From VRUE01 sp036525295 (GTDB lineage Bacteria; Actinomycetota; Thermoleophilia; Solirubrobacterales; 70-9): a stretch of 5,173 nt of DNA. The DNA lies in assembly GCA_036525295.1 (NCBI GenBank), contig DATDAQ010000050.1, positions 1 to 5,173 on the forward strand, in the 5' to 3' direction. Within the stretch, counting starts at the first letter, position 1. Each line of letters begins with the position of its first letter. A model generated the notes under the pieces. That model saw nothing but the letters and a program-made list of their open reading frames with translations. It was not told the origin of the DNA and searched no databases. The position numbers and the translations under genes are program-made. Below, in pieces: positions 1 to 5,103 of the stretch.

Positions 1-112
1 CGGCGAGGGATTGAAGACGCTCGACGCCACCCGCGATACGTTCCAGATGCACGAGATCGATCCGGATCTCGCCAGCTTCGAGTCCGAGTTCCGCCAGGAG
101 GTAACCGTCTGA
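1..112 (+). CDS. thrC: Threonine synthase-like PLP enzyme, C-terminal end (partial)
   Basis: Only the last 36 codons are in the window; the first full codon is at 2 and the TGA stop at 110-112. The fragment opens with GEGLKTLDA, which resembles the end of the catalytic domain of threonine synthases, where a 'TG.GLK..DA' element lies near the C-terminus. The rest (HEIDPDLASFESEF) is an acidic tail. Threonine synthase is a fold-type II PLP enzyme that converts O-phosphohomoserine to threonine in the cytoplasm. The stop overlaps the next start by one base (TGATG), so the two are very probably translated from one mRNA. The lysine that binds PLP is outside the window. Another fold-type II enzyme, such as a sulfhydrylase using the thiocarboxylated carrier encoded next, cannot be excluded from this fragment. 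Confidence 0.68.
   Translation, partial: GEGLKTLDATRDTFQMHEIDPDLASFESEFRQEVTV
96..102 (+). promoter_or_regulatory. Strong Shine-Dalgarno for the sulfur-carrier gene
   Basis: AGGAGGT lies nine bases before the ATG at 112, inside the last codons of the upstream gene. It is close to a perfect anti-Shine-Dalgarno complement and fixes the start of the sulfur carrier. It is the only strong ribosome binding site seen in the window. Confidence 0.8.
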
Positions 113-384
113 TGAGCGTCACCGTGAAGATCCCGACCCAGCTGCGCGCCGCGACCGGGGGGGAGGCGGAGCTCGAGGTCGCCGGCTCGACCGTCGGCGA
201 GGTCCTCGACGCGGTCTTCGAGACGCACGACGGCCTGCGCGAGCGGATCACCCAGGACGGCGACCTGCGCCGCTTCGTCAACGTCTACGTCAGCGGCGAG
301 GACATCCGCTTCCAGGACGGCCTCGCGACCCAAATCGACGACGGCGCAGAGGTGACCATCCTGCCCGCCGTCGCCGGTGGCTAA
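112..384 (+). CDS. cysO: CysO/MoaD/ThiS-family sulfur carrier protein
   Basis: This 90-residue protein has the beta-grasp (ubiquitin-like) pattern of small sulfur carriers and ends in Gly89-Gly90. The Gly-Gly end is adenylated by an E1-like enzyme (MoeB/MoeZ type) and converted to a thiocarboxylate. The second half (RFVNVYV at 54-60, then GLATQIDDGAEVTILPAVAGG at 70-90) closely matches what I remember of Mycobacterium tuberculosis CysO, which carries sulfur for cysteine synthesis by CysM and is released by the protease Mec. Start: ATG with AGGAGGT nine bases upstream. It overlaps the upstream stop by one base and the next gene by eight. Neither cysM nor mec is in the window; the upstream partner looks like threonine synthase. 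The family is clear. The acceptor pathway (cysteine, methionine, molybdopterin or a thiolated sugar) is not. Confidence 0.87.
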   Translation: MSVTVKIPTQLRAATGGEAELEVAGSTVGEVLDAVFETHDGLRERITQDGDLRRFVNVYVSGEDIRFQDGLATQIDDGAEVTILPAVAGG

Positions 385-1114
385 GCCGCCTGTAGTCATC
401 CTCTGCGGCGGGCGCGGCACGCGCTTGCGGGAGCGGACCGAGACCGTGCCCAAGGCGCTGGTCGAGATCGGGGGGCGGCCGATTCTCTGGCACGTGATCG
501 GGATTTACGCGGCGCAGGGGTTCGAGCGCTTTCTGCTTGCTACCGGCTATTTGGGTGAGATGGTCGAGGAGTTCGTCGCGGGCGAGGCCTGGCCGGACGG
601 AATCGAGGTCGCGTGCGCGGACACGGGTGTCGACACGCCGACGGGGGGGCGGATCGCCAGGCTCGGCGAGCGCCTTGATGGCAAGTCGTTCTGCGCCACG
701 TATGCCGATGGCGTTGCCGATGTCGACCTCGATGCCCTCCTTGACTTCCACCAGGGACACGGCGCCCTGGCGACCGTGACGGTGGTTCAACCGACACTGC
801 AGTGGGGAGTCGCGCAGTTGGCAGGCGACGGCCGGGTCGAGGGCTTCGTCGAGAAGCCGCGCAGCGCGCACTGGATCAACGGCGGCTTCTTCTGCTTCGA
901 GCCCGGAGCGCTTGGCTACATGGACGAGGACAGTGTCCTGGAGCGCGAGCCGCTGGAGCGCCTGGCCACCGACGGCGAGCTGCGGGCACACCGCCACGAG
1001 GGGTTTTGGGACTGCATGGACACCTACAAGGACGCGGTCGAGCTCAACGACCTCTGGGAGGGCGGGCGGCCTCCCTGGACGGTCTGGTCGCCGGCAGCGG
1101 CCGGGACCCGATGA
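377..1114 (+). CDS. rfbF: Glucose-1-phosphate cytidylyltransferase (RfbF-type nucleotidyltransferase)
   Basis: This 245-residue protein is a sugar nucleotidyltransferase that would transfer CMP from CTP to glucose 1-phosphate, giving CDP-glucose. The N-terminal signature CGGRGTRLRE (10-19) with VPKAL (24-28, Lys26) binds the nucleotide. TYADG (108-112) carries the metal-binding Asp111. EKP (159-161), WINGGFF (166-172), EREPLERLA (189-197) and GFWDCMDT (209-216) follow the order seen in RfbF proteins, and DTGVDTPTGGR (82-92) is also typical of that subfamily rather than of RmlA. Length is near the usual ~257. The start is the GTG at 377, eight bases inside the preceding gene, which leaves the GG loop at the usual distance from the N-terminus. 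The TGA overlaps the next ATG (ATGA). Its neighbour encodes the likely next enzyme. Substrate specificity is inferred from motifs. Confidence 0.85.
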   Translation: MAKPPVVILCGGRGTRLRERTETVPKALVEIGGRPILWHVIGIYAAQGFERFLLATGYLGEMVEEFVAGEAWPDGIEVACADTGVDTPTGGRIARLGERLDGKSFCATYADGVADVDLDALLDFHQGHGALATVTVVQPTLQWGVAQLAGDGRVEGFVEKPRSAHWINGGFFCFEPGALGYMDEDSVLEREPLERLATDGELRAHRHEGFWDCMDTYKDAVELNDLWEGGRPPWTVWSPAAAGTR

Positions 1115-2121
1115 GCCGCGCCCTGGTCACCGGCGCCCACGGATTCGTCGCCTCGCACCTGGCGAAGGCGCTGCTCGAGCGCGGCGACTCCGTTCGGGTG
1201 CTCGACCGGCCCGACCCGCGCATCGCTGACCTGGGAGGTCGCCGCGGCTCGGCCCTCGACCTGCTCGGCTTGCGCGAGGAGGTCGAGCTCGCCGAGGGCG
1301 ATCTGCGCGACGCCGAGGCCGTGAGTGCGGCTGTCGCCGGCTGCGATTCGGTCTTCCATCTGGCCGCGCAGACGATCGTCGGCGTCGCCCGTGAGTCGCC
1401 GGCCGAGACCTTCGAGGTCAACGTGCGCGGCGCTTGGAACGTCTTCGAGGCCTGTCGCGAGCACGACGTGGCGCGGGTCGTCTTCGCCTCCTCCGACAAG
1501 GCATATGGATCCAGCCTCGAGCTTCCCTACCGCGAGGACTTCCCGCTGCGCGCCTCCTATCCCTACGACGCGAGCAAGGCCGCGGCGGACGTGATCGCCC
1601 GCAGCTATGCCCACGCCTATGGGGTGCCACTCGCCGTCACCCGCTTCGCCAACATTTACGGCGGCGGCGATTTGAACTTCTCGCGACTCATTCCCGAGAC
1701 GACGATCGCGGTCATCGACGGCCGACCGCCCCAGATCCGCTCCGACGGCAGCCCCGAGCGCGACTTCCTCCACGTCGACGACGCGGTCTCCGCCTACCTC
1801 GCGATCGAGGAGGCCTTTGCGGGCGATGGAGCCGGGGGAGAGGCCTTCAACGCCGGCGGCGAGAGGCCGCACTCGGTGCGAGAGGTGGTCGACTTGATCG
1901 CGGCCGGTGCGGGAACCGGCGTCGAGCCCGAGTACCTCGGCAGTGGCCCGCCCGACGGGGAGATCGACCGCCAGTACGTCGACTCGACCAAGCTCCGGGA
2001 GCTGACCGGCTGGCGGCCGCGGGTCGAGCTCGCCGAGGGCCTGGGCCGCACCCTCGAGTGGTACCGCGAGCACCCTGAGGCCCGGCCGAGTAAGAGTAAT
2101 ACCAGTGCTACTCTTACCTAA
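1111..2121 (+). CDS. Extended SDR, probable CDP-glucose 4,6-dehydratase-like NAD-dependent epimerase/dehydratase
   Basis: This 336-residue protein has an N-terminal Rossmann motif TGAHGFVAS (7-15), where the usual third glycine is Ala14, then Asp32 as likely NAD ribose ligand, GDLRD (63-67), HLAAQ (83-87), SSDK (127-130) and the catalytic pair Tyr152/Lys156 (YDASK). 'SDK' in place of the 'TDE' of RmlB is typical of CDP-glucose 4,6-dehydratase (RfbG), which fits the RfbF-like gene just upstream. However, RDFLHVDD (217-224) is the generic epimerase/RmlB form rather than the RfbG C-terminal pattern, so UDP- or CDP-sugar epimerase activity is possible. I chose the ATG at 1111, not an upstream in-frame start inside rfbF, because the Rossmann loop begins at residue 7 and the ATGA overlap implies coupling. 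The last ten residues (327-336) are encoded by the operator-like repeat of the next module. Confidence 0.82.
   Translation: MSRALVTGAHGFVASHLAKALLERGDSVRVLDRPDPRIADLGGRRGSALDLLGLREEVELAEGDLRDAEAVSAAVAGCDSVFHLAAQTIVGVARESPAETFEVNVRGAWNVFEACREHDVARVVFASSDKAYGSSLELPYREDFPLRASYPYDASKAAADVIARSYAHAYGVPLAVTRFANIYGGGDLNFSRLIPETTIAVIDGRPPQIRSDGSPERDFLHVDDAVSAYLAIEEAFAGDGAGGEAFNAGGERPHSVREVVDLIAAGAGTGVEPEYLGSGPPDGEIDRQYVDSTKLRELTGWRPRVELAEGLGRTLEWYREHPEARPSKSNTSATLT
2090..2117. promoter_or_regulatory. Perfect 9-bp inverted repeat, probable VapB operator
   Basis: GTAAGAGTA (2090-2098) and its exact reverse complement TACTCTTAC (2109-2117) are separated by ten bases. Arm centres are 19 bp apart, about two helical turns, which fits a dimeric or tetrameric DNA-binding protein. 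The repeat ends three bases before the antitoxin ATG, where autoregulated toxin-antitoxin operators usually lie. It is AT-rich beside its surroundings and has no U-tract, so a terminator is less likely. Its function is inferred. Confidence 0.6.
2109..2114 (+). promoter_or_regulatory. Putative -10 element for leaderless vapBC transcript
   Basis: TACTCT fits the actinobacterial TANNNT pattern and is preceded by TG one base away (extended -10). It ends six bases before the antitoxin ATG, placing the expected transcription start at or next to the A of the ATG. No Shine-Dalgarno and no clear -35 are visible. It lies within the right arm of the inverted repeat, so repressor binding would block it directly. 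Confidence 0.4.
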
Positions 2122-2360
2122 TGTCGAAGATCACCAGCAAGGGCCAGGTCACGATCCCGAAGGAGATCCGGGAGGATTTCGGTTTCCTTCCCGGCACCGA
2201 GATCGAGTTCGTGCGCGACGGCGACGACATTCGCGTTCGCAAGCTCCCCGGGGGGCGCAGCCGCGGCGACGAGATCGTCGAGCGCCTGCGCAGGGCGAGC
2301 GGGGGCGACGTTGCGATGAGCACCGACGAAATAATGGCCTTGACCCGGGGAGAGAATTGA
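2121..2360 (+). CDS. vapB: VapB-type antitoxin, AbrB/MazE/SpoVT fold
   Basis: This 79-residue protein begins MSKITSKGQVTIPKEIRE, the classic swapped-hairpin AbrB/SpoVT DNA-binding domain (about residues 1-42). Strands continue through GTEIEFVRDGDDIRVRKL (25-42), followed by a Gly/Arg linker and a charged helix (49-79) that would wrap the toxin. It should neutralise the PIN toxin encoded next and repress its own promoter, probably at the inverted repeat that ends three bases upstream. The ATG shares its A with the TAA stop of the SDR gene (TAATG). There is no Shine-Dalgarno sequence, so translation may be leaderless or coupled to the SDR. The length is normal for the family. The assignment is firm; the operator is inferred. 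Confidence 0.9.
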   Translation: MSKITSKGQVTIPKEIREDFGFLPGTEIEFVRDGDDIRVRKLPGGRSRGDEIVERLRRASGGDVAMSTDEIMALTRGEN

Positions 2361-2381
2361 GGCCCTGGGCCTTAACTGCCC

Positions 2382-2789
2382 GTGCCCACCACCTTCGTCG
2401 ATTCAAACGTCCTAATTGATGTGCTTTCGGATGATCCCGTCTGGGGCGCATGGTCCAGCGAGGCCCTGAGTGGAGCCGGCGCAGAAGGTCCGCTGTTGAT
2501 CAACGAGGTCGTCTACGCCGAGGTATCCGCCCGCTACTCCCGAATCGAGGTGCTGGACCGCGAGTTGTCCGAGGAGGACTTTCAGCGCGAGCACACGCCA
2601 TGGCAGGCCGCTTTTCTCGCTGGTAAGGCGTTCCTCGACTACAAACGCCGGGGTGGGTCGAAACGGTCGCCCCTGCCGGACTTCTTCATCGGCGCTCACG
2701 CGGCGGTGCGCGACTTGCCTTTGTTGACCCGTGATCCGATTCGCTACCGCACCTACTTCCCGACCGTCGAACTGATCGCCCCCGAGTAG
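2382..2789 (+). CDS. vapC: VapC-type PIN-domain RNase toxin
   Basis: This 135-residue PIN-domain protein has its acidic metal-binding residues in the expected order: Asp7 in FVDSNVLID, Glu47 in VVYAEVS (Glu42 is also nearby), Asp100 in LPDFFIGAHA, and Asp118 in LLTRDPIRYRTYFP. The C-terminal TYFPTVELIAP segment is usual for VapC. Members are Mg-dependent endoribonucleases that cut tRNA or rRNA when released from the antitoxin; the target cannot be read from sequence. The start is the GTG at 2382: an in-frame TAA at 2373-2375 excludes anything further upstream except a CTG at 2376. The gap to the antitoxin stop is 21 bases with no good Shine-Dalgarno, so toxin translation may be weak. All catalytic acids are present, so it looks intact. 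Confidence 0.9.
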   Translation: MPTTFVDSNVLIDVLSDDPVWGAWSSEALSGAGAEGPLLINEVVYAEVSARYSRIEVLDRELSEEDFQREHTPWQAAFLAGKAFLDYKRRGGSKRSPLPDFFIGAHAAVRDLPLLTRDPIRYRTYFPTVELIAPE

Positions 2790-2806
2790 CCGCGCTGCGT
2801 CACGGC

Positions 2807-2812
2807 TAGTCT
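2807..2812 (+). promoter_or_regulatory. Putative -10 element, leaderless SRAP gene
   Basis: TAGTCT matches TANNNT and ends eight bases before the ATG at 2821; no Shine-Dalgarno lies between. The 8-bp palindrome CTGATCAG (2811-2818) overlaps its end. No convincing -35 is visible. The spacing suggests the transcript starts at the ATG. Confidence 0.35.
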
Positions 2813-2820
2813 GATCAGCC

Positions 2821-3615
2821 ATGTGCGGGCGCTTCACGGTCACGACCAAGGACACGAAGACGATCGCCGACCGTTTCCAGGTTGAGCTGGAGAAGGCGCT
2901 GGAGCGAAACGCGGCCGGGGACGCGCCACCGCCGCGGGCCGAGCGGGTGAAGGAGGTGGAAGCGGGGCTGGGGCGCTTCAACGTGGCGCCGACCCAGGAG
3001 GTGCTGACGGTGCGCGCCTCGCCCGACCCCGACGAGGCCGCGCGGGGAGAGCGCGAGGCCCGGCTGATGCGCTGGGGCCTCGTCCCCCGCTGGGCCAAGG
3101 ACCTCAAGGTCGGCTACCGGATGATCAACGCCAAGACCGAGAACCTGACCTCGAGCCGTGCTTACTCGCCGCTGGTCGGCAAGTTCCGCCACCGCTGCCT
3201 GATCGTCGCCGACGGCTTCTACGAGTGGATGGTTGCCGAGGACCCCAAGCAGCCCCGCCAGCCCTGGCGCTTCACGGTGGACGGAGGAGAGCCTTTTGCG
3301 TTTGCCGGCATCTGCACCCGCAAGGAGTGGGAGGACCCCGAGGACCGGGGCTTCGACGACGGCTGGCTCTACAGCTGCACGATCGTCACCACGACGCCGA
3401 ACGATGTCGTCGCCAAGGTGCACGACCGGATGCCGGCGATCCTGCCCAGCGCTGAGGCGGAGGCGGCCTGGCTGCGTCCCGACCCCGAGGTCGAGGACGC
3501 GGTGGCGATGTGCGCCCCGTTGCCCGCGAGCCGCATGGAGGGCGTCCCCGCCAACCCGAAGCTGAACAAGGTCGGCAAAGGGATCGAAGGCCCGGAGCTG
3601 CTGGTCGCGCCCTAG
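2821..3615 (+). CDS. SRAP-domain protein (YedK/HMCES family), abasic-site DNA-protein crosslinking enzyme
   Basis: This 264-residue protein is a complete SRAP domain. Cys2 (MCGRF) is the catalytic nucleophile exposed by Met removal. RFNVAPTQ (52-59), LMRWGLVPRWA (82-92), MINAKTE (101-107, Asn103), DGFYEW (131-136, Glu135) and KVHDRMP (199-205, His201) complete the active site. The family forms a thiazolidine crosslink with abasic sites in single-stranded DNA, shielding them during replication. The C-terminal VGKGIEGPELLVAP matches the usual 'V...N..PELI.P' end. Compared with E. coli YedK as I remember it (~222 residues) it is longer, partly from an acidic/basic insertion at about 23-50. The ATG at 2821 is forced by Cys2. 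No LexA box was seen upstream, so SOS control is not supported here. The stop overlaps that of the convergent gene. Confidence 0.93.
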   Translation: MCGRFTVTTKDTKTIADRFQVELEKALERNAAGDAPPPRAERVKEVEAGLGRFNVAPTQEVLTVRASPDPDEAARGEREARLMRWGLVPRWAKDLKVGYRMINAKTENLTSSRAYSPLVGKFRHRCLIVADGFYEWMVAEDPKQPRQPWRFTVDGGEPFAFAGICTRKEWEDPEDRGFDDGWLYSCTIVTTTPNDVVAKVHDRMPAILPSAEAEAAWLRPDPEVEDAVAMCAPLPASRMEGVPANPKLNKVGKGIEGPELLVAP

Positions 3616-4319
3616 CCCAGGGTGCCGGCGGTATGGACCGTCGCCGAGCCTGCCGCGGTCTCGATCGTGCACGAGATGCGCGCGGCGGGGGTGACCGTGG
3701 TGCGCCAGATCGAGACGAAGGGGAGGCTCAGCGCTTCCTTGGGCCGCCCGCTGGGGAAGCCCAGATGCCAGGCCTGGCGCCCGATCCGGTAGGGCGCCCA
3801 CTCGACGACTATTCCCGGCTCCCTCGTGTAGCGGGCGCTGATCACGTCGCCGATTTCGACCGAGGCCAGTTCGGCGCTGTGGGAGCTGAACTCGACCAGC
3901 GAGGTGTCGTTGACTTCCTGTTCGGCGAGGTCTTCGCTGGAGCGCGGGTAGGAGGCGCGGCTGTCATGGGTCTTGGCGACGATCGTCCGCTTCGGCACCG
4001 AGATGGCGCAGATGAGCCGGCCGTGGCCGATCGCCGATCCGGCGTCGATCGTAAGCAGCGCCGAGGAGCGGAAGAGGGTGAACTCGCCGGCATTCGGTTC
4101 GGTGGAGCGGATCTGCCCTTCGGAGAGCGTCATGCGCCCGCCTCCCGGGATCTCGACCGGCTTCGGGTCGGGCATTCGCGTTTCCTCGACCCATTCCAGC
4201 GTCGCCGCGCCGAGCGGCTTGTCCGTGCTCAGCAGTGCCGCCGCGACGGTGGCCAACAGGCCGACCGCGATCACGATCAGCGCTCCCCGCGGCGGTCGGT
4301 TCCGGTTCTCGCTGGTCAT
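3612..4319 (-). CDS. Membrane-anchored protein of unknown function, probable extracytoplasmic beta domain
   Basis: I do not recognise this 235-residue protein. Arginines 6, 8 and 11 precede a single hydrophobic segment (about 12-31, GALIVIAVGLLATVAAALLS), so the N-terminus should be inside and the rest outside the membrane. It is either a signal anchor or an uncleaved signal peptide. The exported part alternates short hydrophobic runs with polar turns (TLFRSSALLTIDAG at 81-94, RLICAISVPKRTIVAKT at 101-117, SVEIGDVISARYT at 153-165), which suggests a beta-sandwich. Its only two cysteines, Cys104 and Cys217, lie in such strands and could form a disulfide. The ATG at 4319 gives a well-formed N-terminal anchor. 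There is no Shine-Dalgarno, but TACTGT lies eight bases upstream. The opposite strand has a long open frame here, but it lacks domain-like sequence and looks like a shadow. Confidence 0.75.
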   Translation of the reverse strand: MTSENRNRPPRGALIVIAVGLLATVAAALLSTDKPLGAATLEWVEETRMPDPKPVEIPGGGRMTLSEGQIRSTEPNAGEFTLFRSSALLTIDAGSAIGHGRLICAISVPKRTIVAKTHDSRASYPRSSEDLAEQEVNDTSLVEFSSHSAELASVEIGDVISARYTREPGIVVEWAPYRIGRQAWHLGFPSGRPKEALSLPFVSIWRTTVTPAARISCTIETAAGSATVHTAGTLG

Positions 4320-4327
4320 CGGCCGCG

Positions 4328-4333
4328 ACAGTA
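4328..4333 (-). promoter_or_regulatory. Putative -10 element, leaderless membrane-protein gene
   Basis: On the minus strand TACTGT (TANNNT) ends eight bases before the ATG at 4319. No Shine-Dalgarno and no clear -35 are seen. The layout matches the SRAP gene and resembles the antitoxin gene, so a leaderless transcript is likely. Confidence 0.35.
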
Positions 4334-4405
4334 TTGGAAGCGGGGGCGGAATCGCCGCCCTGGGCAGCGGGAGATACGCCCCCGGCCGAACACAATGCGA
4401 ACCTC

Positions 4406-4434
4406 ATGACGGCCAAGATAGGCGGCGATAAATT
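4406..4434 (+). promoter_or_regulatory. Putative housekeeping promoter for the GNAT gene
   Basis: ATGACG (4406-4411), four of six matches to TTGACA, is followed after 17 bases by TAAATT (4429-4434). The predicted start near 4441 gives a leader of about 45 bases before the GTG at 4486. This is the best -35/-10 pair in the window, in the 166-bp divergent gap 4320-4485. Confidence 0.5.
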
Positions 4435-4485
4435 CTCGCTTGTTCACGGCGATGCGACGCTGCCAAGGCAAAATAGGCCAGATCC

Positions 4486-4962
4486 GTGGACACGTTTGAA
4501 ATCCGCCCGGCAGACCCCTTAGACGAAGACGTGAGCGGCTTGGTCCGGCTCCATCTGGAGTTCGGACGTGCGTCTAGTCCGCCTGAGGACGCCCACGCCC
4601 TAGAGGTCGACGAGCTGCTCGACCCGTCGATCATGCTGTTCGCGGCTCATTCCGACGACGAAGTACTTGGCGTCGGGGCCCTCAAGGAGATCGATGGAGA
4701 TCATGCCGAGATAAAGACGATGCATACGGTTGAGGGGGCCCGCGGGCGGGGAGTCGGACGGGCGATGCTCGATCACCTGCTGGCGGAAGCACGCCACCGT
4801 GGCTATCGCCGCGTCAGCCTGGAGACGGGATCGATGGAGGTCTTCGCGCCTGCCCGATCTCTGTATCGCGGTGCAGGGTTCGCTCCCTGCGACCCGTTCG
4901 GCGAATATCGATCAAGTCCCAACAGCGTGTACATGACGCTCTGGATCGACGAAGCTGTCTGA
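4486..4962 (+). CDS. GNAT-family N-acetyltransferase, YsnE-like
   Basis: This 158-residue protein has a complete GNAT fold. The central strand ALKEID (65-70), EIKTMHTVEGARGRGVG (75-91) with the acetyl-CoA pyrophosphate loop RGRGVG (86-91), LETGSM (112-117) and ARSLYRGAGF (123-132) are in the normal order. The set SPPED-HALE (31-40), GALKE-EIK, SLETGSM and PNSVYMT (145-151) closely resembles Bacillus subtilis YsnE as I remember it. YsnE has been linked to indole-3-acetic acid production, but the substrate of most members is unknown. The start is GTG at 4486; an in-frame TAG at 4474-4476 excludes any longer protein. Only a weak AGG precedes the start. It is transcribed away from the membrane-protein gene and towards the tRNA, so it is probably monocistronic. 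Confidence 0.88.
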   Translation: MDTFEIRPADPLDEDVSGLVRLHLEFGRASSPPEDAHALEVDELLDPSIMLFAAHSDDEVLGVGALKEIDGDHAEIKTMHTVEGARGRGVGRAMLDHLLAEARHRGYRRVSLETGSMEVFAPARSLYRGAGFAPCDPFGEYRSSPNSVYMTLWIDEAV

Positions 4963-5014
4963 ATTCGATTTGCCCGGAGTGCGGTTCGACCACCATCAGG
5001 TCCGCCCCAGCTAA
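4963..5014. other. Convergent intergenic gap between the GNAT gene and the tRNA
   Basis: Both flanking genes point into this 52-base gap. I looked for a bidirectional terminator and found only a 4-bp GCGG/CCGC pairing with no T-run, so none is called. Confidence 0.5.
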
Positions 5015-5088
5015 CGCGCCCGGCAGGATTCGAACCTGCGGCCTCCGCCTCCGGAGGGCGGCGCTCTATCCAGCTGAGCTACGGGCGC
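5015..5088 (-). tRNA. tRNA-Arg (anticodon CCG)
   Basis: The minus strand folds into a complete 74-nt cloverleaf. The 7-bp acceptor stem pairs GCGCCCG with CGGGCGC. The D arm is GCTC/GAGC around a loop containing GG. The anticodon stem pairs CCGCC with GGCGG around loop CTCCGGA, giving anticodon CCG (plus-strand 5052-5054), which reads CGG arginine codons. There is a 5-nt variable region, and the T arm pairs GCAGG with CCTGC around TTCGAAT. The discriminator is G and the 3' CCA is not encoded, so it must be added by CCA nucleotidyltransferase. All stems pair perfectly. CGG codons are used in the neighbouring genes, as expected at this GC content. Confidence 0.97.
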
Positions 5089-5097
5089 TCGAGCGCC

Positions 5098-5103
5098 AGT
5101 CTA
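5098..5103 (-). promoter_or_regulatory. Putative -10 element for tRNA-Arg
   Basis: On the minus strand TAGACT (TANNNT) ends nine bases before the tRNA 5' end. No good -35 is found 16-18 bases further upstream. Confidence 0.45.

Noticed and set aside
802..1110. 103-residue N-terminal extension of the SDR frame
   Set aside because: This part overlaps rfbF out of frame, is Arg/Gly/Ala-rich, and would put the Rossmann loop after residue 100; the ATG at 1111 is the natural start.
1024..2073. 349-residue minus-strand open frame across the SDR gene
   Set aside because: It is antisense to a protein with all SDR motifs in order; long antisense frames are expected in GC-rich codon usage.
2811..2818. 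CTGATCAG palindrome before the SRAP gene as an SOS or other operator
   Set aside because: It does not resemble the actinobacterial LexA site (GAAC-N4-GTTC), and an 8-bp palindrome alone is weak evidence.
4342..4383. 7-bp inverted repeat GGGGGCG / CGCCCCC in the divergent gap
   Set aside because: The spacer is 28 bases and the arms are simple G/C runs, so chance is likely in this composition. No T-run follows on either strand.
3510..4409. Long plus-strand open frame opposite the membrane-protein gene
   Set aside because: It is rich in Arg, Asp and Gly without domain motifs, overlaps the SRAP gene at its start, and mirrors the codon bias of the minus-strand gene, which has a clear N-terminal anchor.
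4982..4997. tRNA T-arm-like GGTTCGA followed by CCACCA next to the tRNA, as a possible attachment-site remnant
   Set aside because: No matching stem or repeat of the tRNA-Arg 3' end was found, and there is no integrase in the window.
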